The position numbers and the translations under genes were made by a program. Below, one piece after another: positions 32,454 to 42,639 of a DNA stretch of 64,000 bases. Numbering within the stretch: position 1 is the first letter of the stretch; the number at the start of each line of letters is the position of its first letter. The stretch comes from Bemisia tabaci (taxonomy: Eukaryota > Arthropoda > Insecta > Hemiptera > Aleyrodidae): NCBI RefSeq assembly GCF_918797505.1, contig NC_092801.1, positions 34,672,487 to 34,736,486 of the forward strand, written 5' to 3'. Below the pieces are notes generated by a model. It was not told the origin of the DNA, searched no databases, and saw only the letters and a list, made by a program, of their open reading frames with translations.

Positions 32454-33796
32454 CAGGGTGTTCGAAAAGTCCCCTCCCCCCCTCTAACTTTTGACCTAAT
32501 TGAGGTAGAGATTTTAAACTTGGAGGGTGTTCCTAAATCAAAGGGAGCTACTTTTTGACCCCCCCAAAATTTTGGGGGGCCCCATTTTGGGGGGGGGGGT
32601 TACGGACCCTAACTTTTAATTTTCAAATGGGAAGACCCCCTTTGTGATACCTCGTTCGAAAGAGCATAAAAAAAGAAACTTTTTCGCGCAAACCGGAAGT
32701 CATTATCTCAAACCGTTTCAAAATGGCGGCCGGTCAAAGTTCCAAATGGCCGAAAATTGGCACCTGTGCTATTTGTAAATGGATTTGCTTGAAACTCGGT
32801 ATCTGGGGGTGTTTTGGCACGAGAAAAACGAATTTGACGTTAGATTTTCAAAGAAACCCTAATTTTTCAAAATGGCGACCGGTTTAGGCTCAAAGTGGCC
32901 GAAAATTTGACAAACTCGATTTTTTTGCTAATGGATTCACCTGAAATTCGGTATCTGGGGGTATTTTGACCCGAAAATAACGAATTCAACGTTAGATTTT
33001 TAAACAAACCCTGATTTTTCAAAATGGCCGCCGATTAAAGTTCAAAATGGTCAACAATTGGCAACCTCGACTTTTTGCCGATAGATTCGCCTGAAACTCG
33101 GTGAAATAACGTCGAATTCGTTTGTCTCCCACCCAGATGCCCTCAAACACCGAGTTTGAAGCGAATCTATCGGCAAAAAGTCGAGGTTGCCAATTGTTGA
33201 CCATTTTGAACTTTAATCGGCGGCCATTTTGAAAAATCAGGGTTTGTTTAAAAATCTAACGTTGAATTCGTTATTTTCGGGTCAAAATACCCCCAGATAC
33301 CGAATTTCAGGTGAATCCATTAGCAAAAAAATCGAGTTTGTCAAATTTTCGGCCACTTTGAGCCTAAACCGGTCGCCATTTTGAAAAATTAGGGTTTTCT
33401 TTGAAAATCTAACGTCAAATTCGTTTTTCTCGTGCCAAAACACCCCCAGATACCGAGTTTCAAGCAAATCCATTTACAAATAGCACAGGTGCCAATTTTC
33501 GGCCATTTGGAACTTTGACCGGCCGCCATTTTGAAACGGTTTGAGATAATGACTTCCGGTTTGCGCGAAAAAGTTTCTTTTTTTATGCTCTTTCGAACGA
33601 GGTATCACAAAGGGGGTCTTCCCATTTGAAAATTAAAAGTTAGGGTCCGTAACCCCCCCAAAATGGGGCCCTTCAAAATTTTGGGGGGGTCAAAAAGTAG
33701 CTCCCTTTGATTTAGGAACACCCTCCAAGTTTCAAATCTCTACCTAAATTAGGTCAAAAGTTAGAGGGGGGGGGAGGGGACTTTTCGAACACCCTG
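32454..33796. mobile_element. 1.34-kb palindromic MITE, Tc1/mariner-like
   Basis: Arms of about 650 bp (32454-33103 and 33148-33796) are near-perfect mirror images around a 44-bp spacer. The ends CAGGGTGTTCGAAAAG and its mirror with TA on both sides (32452-32453, 33797-33798) fit a Tc1/mariner-type MITE. Within each arm a ~152-bp unit with GGTATCTGGGGGT and TTCAAAATGGC words recurs in tandem. No ORF encodes a transposase. The opposite arm of the host foldback shows the uninterrupted target with a single TA. Confidence 0.9.
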
Positions 33797-33847
33797 TATT
33801 ATTGTTTCTGAAATACAGACTTACTCTCAGTTGTTTTGGGACAGCCT

Positions 33848-33864
33848 ATATACATAGGAGTTTC
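33848..33864 (-). other. 17-bp RdRp sliver between two insertions
   Basis: ATATACAT (target copy of the foldback) runs directly into AGGAGTTTC (target copy of the next insertion). Both are RdRp sequence, duplicated at 31492-31499 and 34961-34969 respectively. The sliver proves that both elements landed within about 1 bp of each other in the viral sequence. Confidence 0.85.
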
Positions 33865-34960
33865 TTAACTGGAAAAACGCATCTCGCGTGCTGTTATGAT
33901 AAAGATGAAACAAGCAGTTCCAACGCCCAAGCGTTGAAGGGCGCTTCTTTGTCAAAGCATATTACTACCAACTTATGTACCCGAAGACTGACGAAGCTGG
34001 AATTTAAAGTGGGATTCTTTTACCGCAAAACCCTAACCCTTCAAAACTTCAGATCGACCGCGAAGACCTGAAACTTTCTACAAGCATTTTGTGATGAATT
34101 TAAGTCGGTGGTGAATGGAAACATAAAGGATTCAGTGTAAATCAGACGACGGGAAAGAGCGGCGGAACCTCTAAAGCTGGTGCGTCAACGCGATCTAGCG
34201 GACAGCGGCGTCGCGACGCCGCGAGGTAGGGCGCGCAGGTCGCGGGGGAGCGGGGCCGCGTGAAGAGGAGTTCAGCAATGGGGAGGGGAAGCGCGGGTCG
34301 CGGGGAAGAGAGGGACCGGCCGGCCGGCGGTGACATCGGCGCTGGCTGGACCCATATTCACGGCGTGAACGCAGGCAGCGCTAATGTCTCCGCTAACTGG
34401 AGTTGGGGGTCCTTATTCATTCTCTTGGTCCATGACATAACCTTAAACCTTCCGCTCAATGCCGCAAACAGCTGACGTGTCGATGCTGCGCCAAGAAAAT
34501 GAACCAATCACAAAGTAGCACAGTAATACGTCACTAAAATGAAGAGATCACGTGACTGTTCGTAATATTTTCAAATCGATCTGAAAGTACTGCCTCGGAT
34601 ATAAGTATTTAAAGCATAAGGAGGCCCTAAAATACTTTAACCAGGTAAAACGTCCGTGCGAGATTGTTATGCTTAAAAGCAAAACATTTCACGAAAACTT
34701 TTACGAATACCAGATGCAGAAAAAAATCCAATTTTTCCCGGGTGTACCAGAATGGCGTCATTACCCATAAGGCAAAAGGGCATGTAGTATAGTACATGTT
34801 ACATCGGGGGAGTCGAACGGTTGGAAAGGGCGCATCTGGTACCCAGAAGCGCCCAAAAGATGAAAAAGTATACCGAAAAAACTTATTCAAACATATTAAA
34901 GTTAATAAACTTATTAACAATACGCGTGTTTCGGTATACTTTTTCATCCTCTTCATCTTT
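33865..34960. mobile_element. Truncated inverted copy of element A in the EVE
   Basis: From about 33900 to 34858 the sequence is the reverse complement of internal and left-arm parts of element A (matching 23930 back to 22661), including the GC-rich block at 34142-34336 and the outer end GGTACCCAGAAGCGCCCAA near 34840-34858. The other arm is absent. A small inverted pair (GATGAAAAAGTATACCG near 34859 and its mirror near 34935-34953) lies at the right end. AGGAGTTTC flanks both sides (33856-33864, 34961-34969), a duplication of 9 bp, or 10 if the preceding T is counted. Confidence 0.75.
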
Positions 34961-35334
34961 AGGAGTTTCCTCTTTGAACAAGGCGTCGATGATGGGTAAG
35001 AGAAAGGCCCTCCCCCACACATGTCTGATCTTCGGGTTAGCACGAAGTGCTAGTTGAGATCTGAAGTACGCTTTGTCAGGTACTGGAACATATCTGTGTC
35101 GATATTTATCGTAGCCGAAAAGTGCGCGTGAAGCGTTCTTTCGCGCGAGAAAGTAATCGTCTCGCATTGATCCGATGTATCCAAACCCAGCGGCTGATCT
35201 AGGATTCCAGTAAACACGATCGAGTTGATTCGTAGGTATTGGAGTTACTCTAATGTTGAGAAGATCAAGTCTAACTTGATTTATTGCGGCGCAGCAAGGA
35301 GAGCTGCTACGAAGCCGGGCCCCGAACGTACCGA
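34961..35334 (-). pseudogene. Partitivirus-like RdRp EVE, finger (N-terminal) part
   Basis: On the minus strand the frame is open from a stop at about 35335 downward for some 124 codons. It includes a VYWNPRSAAGFGYIG segment, a Lys/Arg-rich stretch, and NPKIRHVWGRAF, which corresponds to the conserved basic finger region (R.VWG) before motif A in partitivirus polymerases. The last in-register codon is at 34961-34963, where an inserted element begins. The reading phase matches exactly that of the palm part at 31499, so only the two insertions separate them. The true N-terminus beyond 35335 is not recognisable. Confidence 0.75.
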
Positions 35335-35860
35335 TCTATTGATCTGTATACTGATACAGGAGAAACAATTTAATCGGCCGGGAATGCTGAAAAGAAACAA
35401 CTAAAATCGGGATTAAGGCCGCAAATAATAAAAAGAACACATTAAAAAAAGGAGAAAAAAAACTGATGCATTGATTGTACTGATATATTACTCAGATATT
35501 TCATTAGCGTTCATTAAATGATCGAATTAGTATTCATATTTAATCTGGACGAAGGGCATCAATCTCCTTGTTGGTCATGCCAGGAGTTGCCGCCCAAGTC
35601 CTGCTGGCAATGCCTGGCGCAGGCCATTGCCGCCTGCATTTTTAAAGATTTTAAATCGTTCTCGAACTCTACTGAATAGCCTGCGTAACTTTAAACTTTT
35701 TCGAGGGTAAAGTGAGGACGTTTTGGTAACTTCGATTTAGGGAACAAAGTCATGATAAAGGTACCGAGCCGGCCCAAAAACTGTTTGGCATGGGTTATCA
35801 TTATATAATGCCCTTTTCATACCAGCGAGTTAAGCTGCCCCAATGTGAAGCTACCCTATT
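35335..35860. other. No gene recognised upstream of the EVE
   Basis: No clear extension of the viral polymerase was found. Short minus-strand open pieces such as the one at about 35550-35640 have no recognised motif. Confidence 0.35.
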
Positions 35861-36299
35861 CTACTTGATTGTCCAAACAATGGGAGAAATGGTAACGAAG
35901 TCTCTCGGTGCAAGGCATAATGAAATTAATGGGGACTTCATGAGTCGTGTTGCGTCTCCGAATGTAACCCCGATTCTGTGCGTGCCGGCAGGAAGGCCCG
36001 TGAATGTAAGGAGGGCATCAGTGCATTTGGTAATATTTCTTGCTCCTTGGAGGATTAACACATCCACTGGGCAAACTCCAAGGATGAGTGCAATGGATAG
36101 CAATCTCAGAGTACTAGCCCAATGCATGAGCTGCACTAACTAGATATCCTACATCGACCGTAGGGAACATCACTGACAATACCTGAGATACGTAGTCGGT
36201 CATGGTTCCTTGGCCCGTGTGGTGGTTTGTAAGCAAGCAGTTCGCTTTGATGGCTATTTCTACTGTTAGAGCTGCCCTGAGGGTCTCGGTCGTATACAT
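35861..36299 (-). pseudogene. Unidentified minus-strand ORFs, possibly viral
   Basis: Two overlapping minus-strand frames (36114-36299 and 35861-36136) read like one protein broken by a frameshift: CLLTNHHTGQGTMTDYVSQV with FPTVDVGYLVS in the first, then LLTFTGLPAGTHRIGVTF and CLAPRDFVTISP in the second. The composition is protein-like, unlike most open stretches here, and the strand is that of the RdRp relic. I do not recognise the family. A capsid or other viral segment is a possibility only by proximity and strand. The upstream end runs into the 192-bp tandem repeat. Confidence 0.3.
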
Positions 36300-36690
36300 G
36301 TGGGCTGGCGCGGGCAGCTATGCGTCGTCGGAATCATCCGGTGGTGCAAACACATTCACATTCACTGGCAATACCGTAGATACGCAGCCGGTCATGGTTC
36401 CTTGTCCCGTGTGGTGGTTTGTAAGCCAGCAGTTCGCTTTGATGGCTATTTCTACTGTTAGAGCTGCCCTGAGGGTCTCGGTCGTATACATGTGGGCTGG
36501 CGCGGGCAGCTATGCGTCGTCGGAATCAACCGGTGGTGCAAACACATTCACATTCACTGGCAATACCGTAGATACACAGTCGGTCACGGATCCTTGGCCA
36601 GTGTGGTGGTTTGTAAGCCAGAAGTTTGCTTTGGTTGCCATTATTACGTTTAGAACTGTCCTGAGGGTTTCGTCCTTTAATATTAAAGAC
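36180..36690 (+). repeat. 192-bp tandem repeat, about 2.6 copies
   Basis: The word GTGTGGTGGTTTGTAAGC recurs at 36217, 36409 and 36601, a period of 192 bp (64 codons). Copies differ by a few substitutions. The plus strand is open across the whole array (36202-36705), while the minus strand is open within each unit but has a stop (TAG) once per unit. Which strand, if any, was coding is unclear. Confidence 0.8.
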
Positions 36691-37050
36691 AATTTAGGTA
36701 CGTAGGGTCAATGAAAATGTCCCACTTTTTTTCAGGGCATCAATACCGATGAGAATAATTTTATTGACTTTTTAAATAAATACAATATATGGTGAGTACT
36801 TTAAGTATCGTTTTTGGATTCCAGCTAATTGAAAGTAGGGCCATGGCTAAGTCGTTCAAACCTAGGGCCTGTTAAAATTTGACAGTTGTTAACATCATAT
36901 AATAAGAGTTGTCGAGATTTTAAAATACTTATGCTAATAAATTAGCAGTTGGTTACATAAATAAGAGTCATAATAGGGAAACGTAAAATATTGCAGAAGC
37001 GCATTACGCAGCCACTGCCCTGAGCTTAGGAATTTAGTGATATACAGGTG

Positions 37051-37280
37051 GACGTATTTCTGTTAGACGGAACTGAGCGCCTATTGGAGTTCCTTTTGAG
37101 GATTCTAGAATCCCGGAGAGCGCGTTCTTTCAAACAGAACTAAGCGCCATGGGGAAGCATTGCGAGTATAGGCTGGATCGAGCATCGCGTTCCGCAACAC
37201 CCCCCAGTCCAAGCCCCCCTCTTCCTTCCTTCCCCTATGGCGCTTAGTTCCGTTTATAGTTATAGTTATAGAAATACGTT
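37051..37280. mobile_element. Foldback with GACGTATTTC ends
   Basis: GACGTATTTC with CGGAACTGAGCGCC at the left is mirrored by GGCGCTTAGTTCCG and GAAATACGTT at the right. CAGGTG stands on both sides (37045-37050, 37281-37286), a possible target duplication. Related ends occur at 27357 and 61551. Confidence 0.65.
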
Positions 37281-37626
37281 CAGGTGTAGAAGATCACAGC
37301 TTTCTGACTTAAGGTGTGAACGTTTTCGCAGAGATGGAGCTGCTTCAGATTTCTTTGTAAGGAATGAAGAGAGATCCCCGTAGCTGAAATTGTAAATGCT
37401 ACTATAATTACTTCTTTTAGCTTCCTTAGTTGCTGTATTTCAGTTGCTAAGGGAAGATTCCTTTTTTTAAAGGATATTTTTATAAATCTTGTAGGGTTGC
37501 GTCATTAGGGAGCCGCTGGGCACGGGGTTTAACGCTCCTAGATTGGCACCTGAATGTTCTTCTGCGGACGAGGAGAATGTGCCACCATAGAACTCATCAT
37601 AATATCAAGCTAAAGAATTTTCCCAA

Positions 37627-38176
37627 TGGACCACTAGACAAGGTACGAATTTAAGCAATCTGATACATGTTTCCTAGTCAGAATTTCACGTTAAACACGA
37701 TTCTTACAACGAAAATGACTGAAACCAACTCCTAACAAAGATAGTAACGTTTTTATTTCACATTGGCTACAAGGAATTTGAACTGCCCGCTCACAAGAAA
37801 CTCAGAGCTCTACGCGAGTCAAATCGCGCACTACAACGGTTTCAGCAAGCCTCTCAATCGAGCAATGTTCATTTTCCAACATGTGTTGTTCAAACTGTAA
37901 GCTATTTGCTACAGCTGAGCCAAAGCGTCAAGATTGAGGTTGTCAGATTTTTATATCGCAGAGACTGTCATGATAACGTTTAGCGCACGATGTGAATCAC
38001 GTAGAGCATTGAGTTTTAATGAGCGGGTGGTTTGAATTCACACATGTAGAATCATTAGATATCTTAGTATGGAGTTAATTTCGGTAATTTTCTATGTGCG
38101 CATCGGGTTCTACGTGAAATTTTAGTTAAGAAACATGTATCAGAATGCTGAAATTCGTACCTTGTCTAGTGGTCCA
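37627..38176. mobile_element. TIR element (TGGACCACTAGACAAGG ends)
   Basis: TGGACCACTAGACAAGGTAC and its mirror flank ~550 bp, and the arms continue with ATACATGTTTC/GAAACATGTAT. No transposase domain recognised in the interior. Confidence 0.8.
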
Positions 38177-38554
38177 TTCCAGGCGCTCCTAGGACTCCAA
38201 GTTGGGTTTTGAAAACGGTGAAGTACAAACGGAACAGGTGGCTTACACGGTGTTGTTTAGGTCGTTTTGCTAGACCAGCAGGTTGTTTGAAAGTCACCGT
38301 TCACGTTGAGTCGCGACCCAATAGCTGCCGTATCGTTGTCGATGGGAATCTAGGATTGCGTGAAAGGTCTAAGAAAATGTAAAAGGATTGTGCAAATAAG
38401 ACACAAGGATTGCGCAAAGAAATATTTAATCTGGAGAAACGAGACAACGTTGGAATGCTCGTTCGAAACACAACCTACGCTTTGCATGCTCTATTATTCG
38501 ATGCCGCCATTGTTCTAACACGAGTTCGAATAATAGCGCCAAGTACAGTGGCGC

Positions 38555-38742
38555 AAAACCTATATTAGCGCCTGCAAGACTTTCGGAATACTTCAGGCAT
38601 TGCGTCAAACAGTGCGACCGGCGCGGCGCGAGGCTCATATTAGCGCCTACGAGACTGCGTGAATACTTCTCGAATTGCACCAAACGCAGTGCAGTCTGTC
38701 AGTTATCGTGAGATGCATACTCGCGCCTGTAGGACTGTAGGA
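38555..38742 (-). repeat. Dispersed tandem repeat family, locus 1
   Basis: Units of about 75-90 bp containing GCGCCTACAAGACT, then GAATACTTC.CGCATTGC.CCAAAC and a GCG-rich joint. The same units occur at 58440-58600 and 61770-61955, and a weaker one near 60060-60120. They are tandem at each site but the sites are scattered. Confidence 0.7.
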
Positions 38743-38745
38743 ATG

Positions 38746-38955
38746 CACTGAGAAAAAGCTATGGCTTATAAACCAATAAGTGGTTCATATGGAACACCAC
38801 TAAAAGTAGTAAAGGGAACATATAATAATAACACATATTCCTTAGTGATCGTAAATGTACCTTAGTATGGTTCTTAGACTGAGAACCATTAGTTCATTTA
38901 CGACTCTCAGTGGTGTTCCATATGAACCACTAATTGGTTTACAAGCCGAACGTGT
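38746..38955. mobile_element. Foldback MITE (CACTGAGAAAAAG)
   Basis: Long inverted arms: GTGGTTCATATGGAACACCACT at the left pairs with AGTGGTGTTCCATATGAACCAC at the right, and TTATAAACCAAT with ATTGGTTTACAA. The left terminus CACTGAGAAAAA resembles the A-rich MITE ends elsewhere in the window. Confidence 0.75.
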
Positions 38956-41328
38956 GTCGATCTACCTTGCTTCGCTTCCAAGTCCCTACACCACCTTTCA
39001 CTCTATTGGTACACAAGATCGGCGATGGGGTAAAGAGAGAAGGGGGGGGGGGAGTTACAGCAAAAATTACCAGCTTATCAGCTAAGCTCTTAAACAAGAA
39101 ATATACCATTTAAAACCCCTCCTTCCCTTCTCTTGTGCGGAGCCTTTACCGATGAAAAAATTGCGCGGAAACTTTCTCGGAAAAGTGACAGTCGAGGCGA
39201 CAAGAACACACGGGTGAGAGAATCTTCTTTCAATTATTTTCCAGCGTAAAGAGAACATACATTTTGACGTGACTAACAGCATGAAACAGGTCAAAGGTAC
39301 GGAATTAATTGGCGGGGTTCCGTGAGGATTCAAGGAAGAACCACTCGAAAGGGATATCCCTTTCTTTGGGAGGCGCCTCTCCCCGTCTTCTTCTGCGAAT
39401 CCGCTGCGGAAAACCAAAGATCCAAGCCGCGGGAAAAAGAATGCGTTTCTGCTGCGGTAAGAAGAAACACCGTTTGAATACTCGGGCGTTGTCAAATGCA
39501 CTGGCATAGAACACCATTCAGATCCTGACTACAAATGAATTTTAAGGACTTCAATATGCGCATATGTAAGAATAATTGGATTTAGGGGCCCTAGCGACCA
39601 GGAAAACATGAAAAATGTCAGGGAGCTTTCCTTTGTGCCAGGGAGTCCGCATGAATTCGTTGTGTCAGGGTATTCATTTTGCAAGCGATTTTCATGTCAG
39701 GAAAATTGAAAAACACGAATTTTTCGGAAAATGTTTTCGGTTAAATGAGATGCGCTTGAAATGAGCGCGGATTTTGAAAAATTGCTCATTTGAACTGTTC
39801 TTCGTTCAGAAGTATTTCAAAACGAACCATTCGAAGTATACGATACATCGCGATATTTTTGCTTCGAGCAAACGGGTAATCCATAGATCTTTAGAGTTGT
39901 GAATTGATCGGAAGAAGCGATCATGTTTACCCATTGAATCGCTTAAAATGCCTGAATTTAGTGAAAAAAGTGATTATCGCTCCGCAGCCTATGTAATCGT
40001 ATCGTTGTTTGGAACACTAATTCTAACTGTTGGTTGGCCTCTTTTACTCGCATACTAGCAAATTAGAGTGAACTGATTTTTACTATTTTGGTGGCAATGA
40101 TGAATGCCTGAAAATGTTCAGTTTCAAATTTCAGAATTTCTGAAAAGCTAGAAAAAACTCCTCAGCATTCCTGAACTGTTCAGACCATTTAAATTTTAAG
40201 AAGTTAACTACTACAAGGTTTCAATCAGTAAGACTTATATATTTAAGTGGAAACAAGAGTTCTTAATTTAAAAGTTCGTTACGACCAAAAAATTAAATAA
40301 AAATGCGAAGAGTGGTTATGAATTTTTCAGCGAATGCACGACTTATCATCGATCCTCTAAGGAAGAGCGTATCTCAATTTTCACTCGAGCCGTGTTCCCC
40401 GTATAACTGTAGGCACTTCAGGGCTCAAGTGGAATCATAGACACGTCCTTTCGTCTGAACAGCTGCGACATTAAAAATAAAATAAATTCAAATCATAAAT
40501 TTTCAAAATATATGGAGAAATTTGGCAACATTCGGACGCCCATACGACTTTTTCCCCCCGAAGTCAAGATCGGACCAGAAGCGCATCATCTGAGCCCTTT
40601 CACGTCCTGAAAATCGCATGGAAATGCATTCAGACCTAATTATTTTTCCGCTTCTCGCCGGGGTGAAGCTTCCACGTGGAAACAAGTTTCTTTGTCCGGT
40701 AATTAGCCTCATCTTGCGGGGATTAATTAATTTCTCCAGCCACCTCTCCCCCCCCCCCCCTTATCAAATGCAGCTGCAAAAGGGACACTCGGCCGAGGCA
40801 CCGCTATCCCGTGGGATTGGCAGACTGAGTTACAAATGCACCGTGGGAAGTGATCTTAGTCGAATTGGACTACTTTTCGACGTACTTCTGCCAAACGTAA
40901 CTGTGTGCTTTATGACGTGAGCCCTGTTATGCATTTATTCTTATGAGCTTCAGGGCTCATTCTTTGATGCTTATAGTTCCGTTCGGCAGAAATACTTCCA
41001 TTTTGCAATGTAGTCAAATAATTGAGCACGCAGTCTTTTTCGCATACTCTTCCCAGGTGTCTGAAAAACAAATTATATTACTGTCCTTTATATCTAACCA
41101 GGGAAGAGTTTAATAAGATATCTTGAGGGGCATATTTCCAGGTATATAACTTAATCCTGATTCCATAATCTAAAACTTTGGAATATATTGTAAAGAAAAT
41201 CTTTTCGTATCTGGCAGTTCTGGCTGGCTTTCATGTTCCGCACTCCACCTCTCCCCTCGCAAGTACTATGTATTTCCTTTCACGGTTTCATCAGTAAATC
41301 CGGATTCGGGGCACATATTTTTATTAAG
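38956..41328. other. Intergenic DNA, no gene recognised
   Basis: About 2.4 kb without a supported gene. Open stretches near 39082-39517 overlap on both strands and show no domain. C-runs lie near 40750. No long inverted repeat was noticed. Confidence 0.35.
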
Positions 41329-41640
41329 TCAAGTCTTGTCCTGGAAAATTAATTTGTTCCAGTCAACTTTTTTGATTGCTCGGAGATAAAAACACCTTTT
41401 CAAGGCAATCTCGGGCTTTTCCATTAGAACAATGCGATTATTGAGTTTGTTGAATTCAAATCCAATTTTCTTCAAGGTCCTGTGGAGAGACGCTCTGCTT
41501 CCTTCAAATAATTCGGCACCATCTAAAGAGGTCACATATTGAGAGGTCATCTAAAGTTGGAACTTCTTTCCTACTATAGTACTGATATAGGTATGTGCCT
41601 CCTGACTGCATCCGCGTCAAAGGATTCCAAATCTGTGACA
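41329..41640 (-). pseudogene. DDE transposase relic (insect Tc1/IS630-like)
   Basis: The minus-strand frame contains SRASLHRTLKKIGFEFNKLNNR followed closely by LMEKPEIALKRCFYLRAIKK (each part of one region). This is the linker before the catalytic core in a group of insect transposase-derived proteins with the pattern G.R..L...L..LGF...... R..L.E...I...R..YLR.I. Upstream, another frame reads EVPTLDDL, consistent with the same protein after a frameshift. The catalytic DDE part is missing. Confidence 0.6.
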
Positions 41641-42194
41641 CGACAGACCCTCACTCTGGTGCTTCTTTCCAGGTGTTGATAACTTCTTCATCGCGCCGCT
41701 TTTCACCTTCTGAACTTCCGATTTGATTCATTTGACGAGCGGCTGCCGCCCTTTCGATGACTTTACTTACGTGAATGAGGGGCCCTCCATTTTCTTTTTC
41801 TCGCTCAAAGTAAAATATTCAACACAACGAGAAACAAACTCACGAGTCTGACTATGCAGAACCTGTCTTTTCGGTTTTCCGTCCGTCATCGCGACAAACC
41901 GAAAGTTCACAAATCCACGAACCCGCGATCAAAGCTCTAATGAAAATAACACAGACAGGAATAGTACAGATTTCCACCATATTACACCACTCTCGTCAGA
42001 TAACGGCTCGAAAGAAGAAAAAAATTACGATATCCATAATTTTTTTAGGGGCCTTTACAGATTTCTGCACAACTCTACAGTCGAGAAATATTCTCATCCC
42101 TGACCCTGACATTCTTACACAAGGATCCACAGATTTTTTGCACTATACTTCACACCCCAATTTGAACTTGGTTGGTTTGAAGGAAATTATTAGT
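41641..42194. other. Intergenic DNA, no gene recognised
   Basis: No supported gene or long repeat. Confidence 0.3.
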
Positions 42195-42584
42195 TCAGAG
42201 AATTTCTACTTTTGTACCTGTTTGCATATCCTCAGTCTCAAGGATCATGGTGCACTGCGCACCTTCAGTCTCAAGGAGTACATTGCATTCCACATCTTCA
42301 GTCTCAAGAGCCATGTTGCACTGCGCAACTCCAGTCTCAGGAGAAACATTGCACTGTACATTGGTGACAACAGACACGTTACACATCTTATTGCACGCCA
42401 TGTTGCACTGCGCAACTCCAGTCTCAGGAGAAACATTGCACTGTACATCCTTGGTGTCAAGAGACACGTTACACATCTTATTACTCCAAACACTAGCTGT
42501 GAAGTCATAGGAGGGTCTCTCTTTTTGACAAGAGAATGGTGACGTTTCGCAATCCACTACAGGATTGAAGTTTTCATAGCTCAC
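42195..42584 (-). CDS. Repetitive Cys-containing ORF
   Basis: 129 codons. After about 35 residues the protein is a tandem series of ~10-11-residue units of the type SPETGVAQCNM / LETEDVECNV / LETEGAQCTM, plus larger duplicated blocks with MCNVS. The DNA repeat behind this has a fundamental period of about 33 bp and a larger period near 100 bp. Such degenerate (C.)VSTD/ET spacer repeats occur in some transposase-associated proteins, but I cannot assign a family. It lies on the same strand as the reverse transcriptase relic just upstream. Confidence 0.4.
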   Translation of the reverse strand: MSYENFNPVVDCETSPFSCQKERPSYDFTASVWSNKMCNVSLDTKDVQCNVSPETGVAQCNMACNKMCNVSVVTNVQCNVSPETGVAQCNMALETEDVECNVLLETEGAQCTMILETEDMQTGTKVEIL

Positions 42585-42639
42585 CTAGGTACACAAATAA
42601 AAGAAAAGTTAAAAACAGTTGAAGACATCCTGATCACAT

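Larger units (their letters stand above)
31500..33847. mobile_element. Foldback transposon with 375-bp arms in the EVE
   Basis: The ends AGGCTGTCCCAAAAC and GTTTTGGGACAGCCT are inverted. The left arm is 31500-31877. The right arm is 32128-32453 plus 33799-33847, interrupted by a 1.34-kb palindromic element. Between the arms is a 250-bp coding block for a mariner-type helix-turn-helix. ATATACAT occurs directly on each side (31492-31499 and 33848-33855), an 8-bp target duplication in the RdRp sequence. A target of 8 bp is unlike mariner (TA), so the mobilising enzyme is probably of another superfamily. Confidence 0.85.

Noticed and set aside
36180..36690. CRISPR array
   Set aside because: Repeat units of 192 bp without short direct repeats and unique spacers, in a eukaryotic context.
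36202..36705. 168-codon plus-strand ORF with repeated Trp-rich units as a real membrane protein
   Set aside because: The repeat period is a multiple of three, so openness is inherited by every copy. No signal or conserved pattern was recognised; kept only as a repeat.
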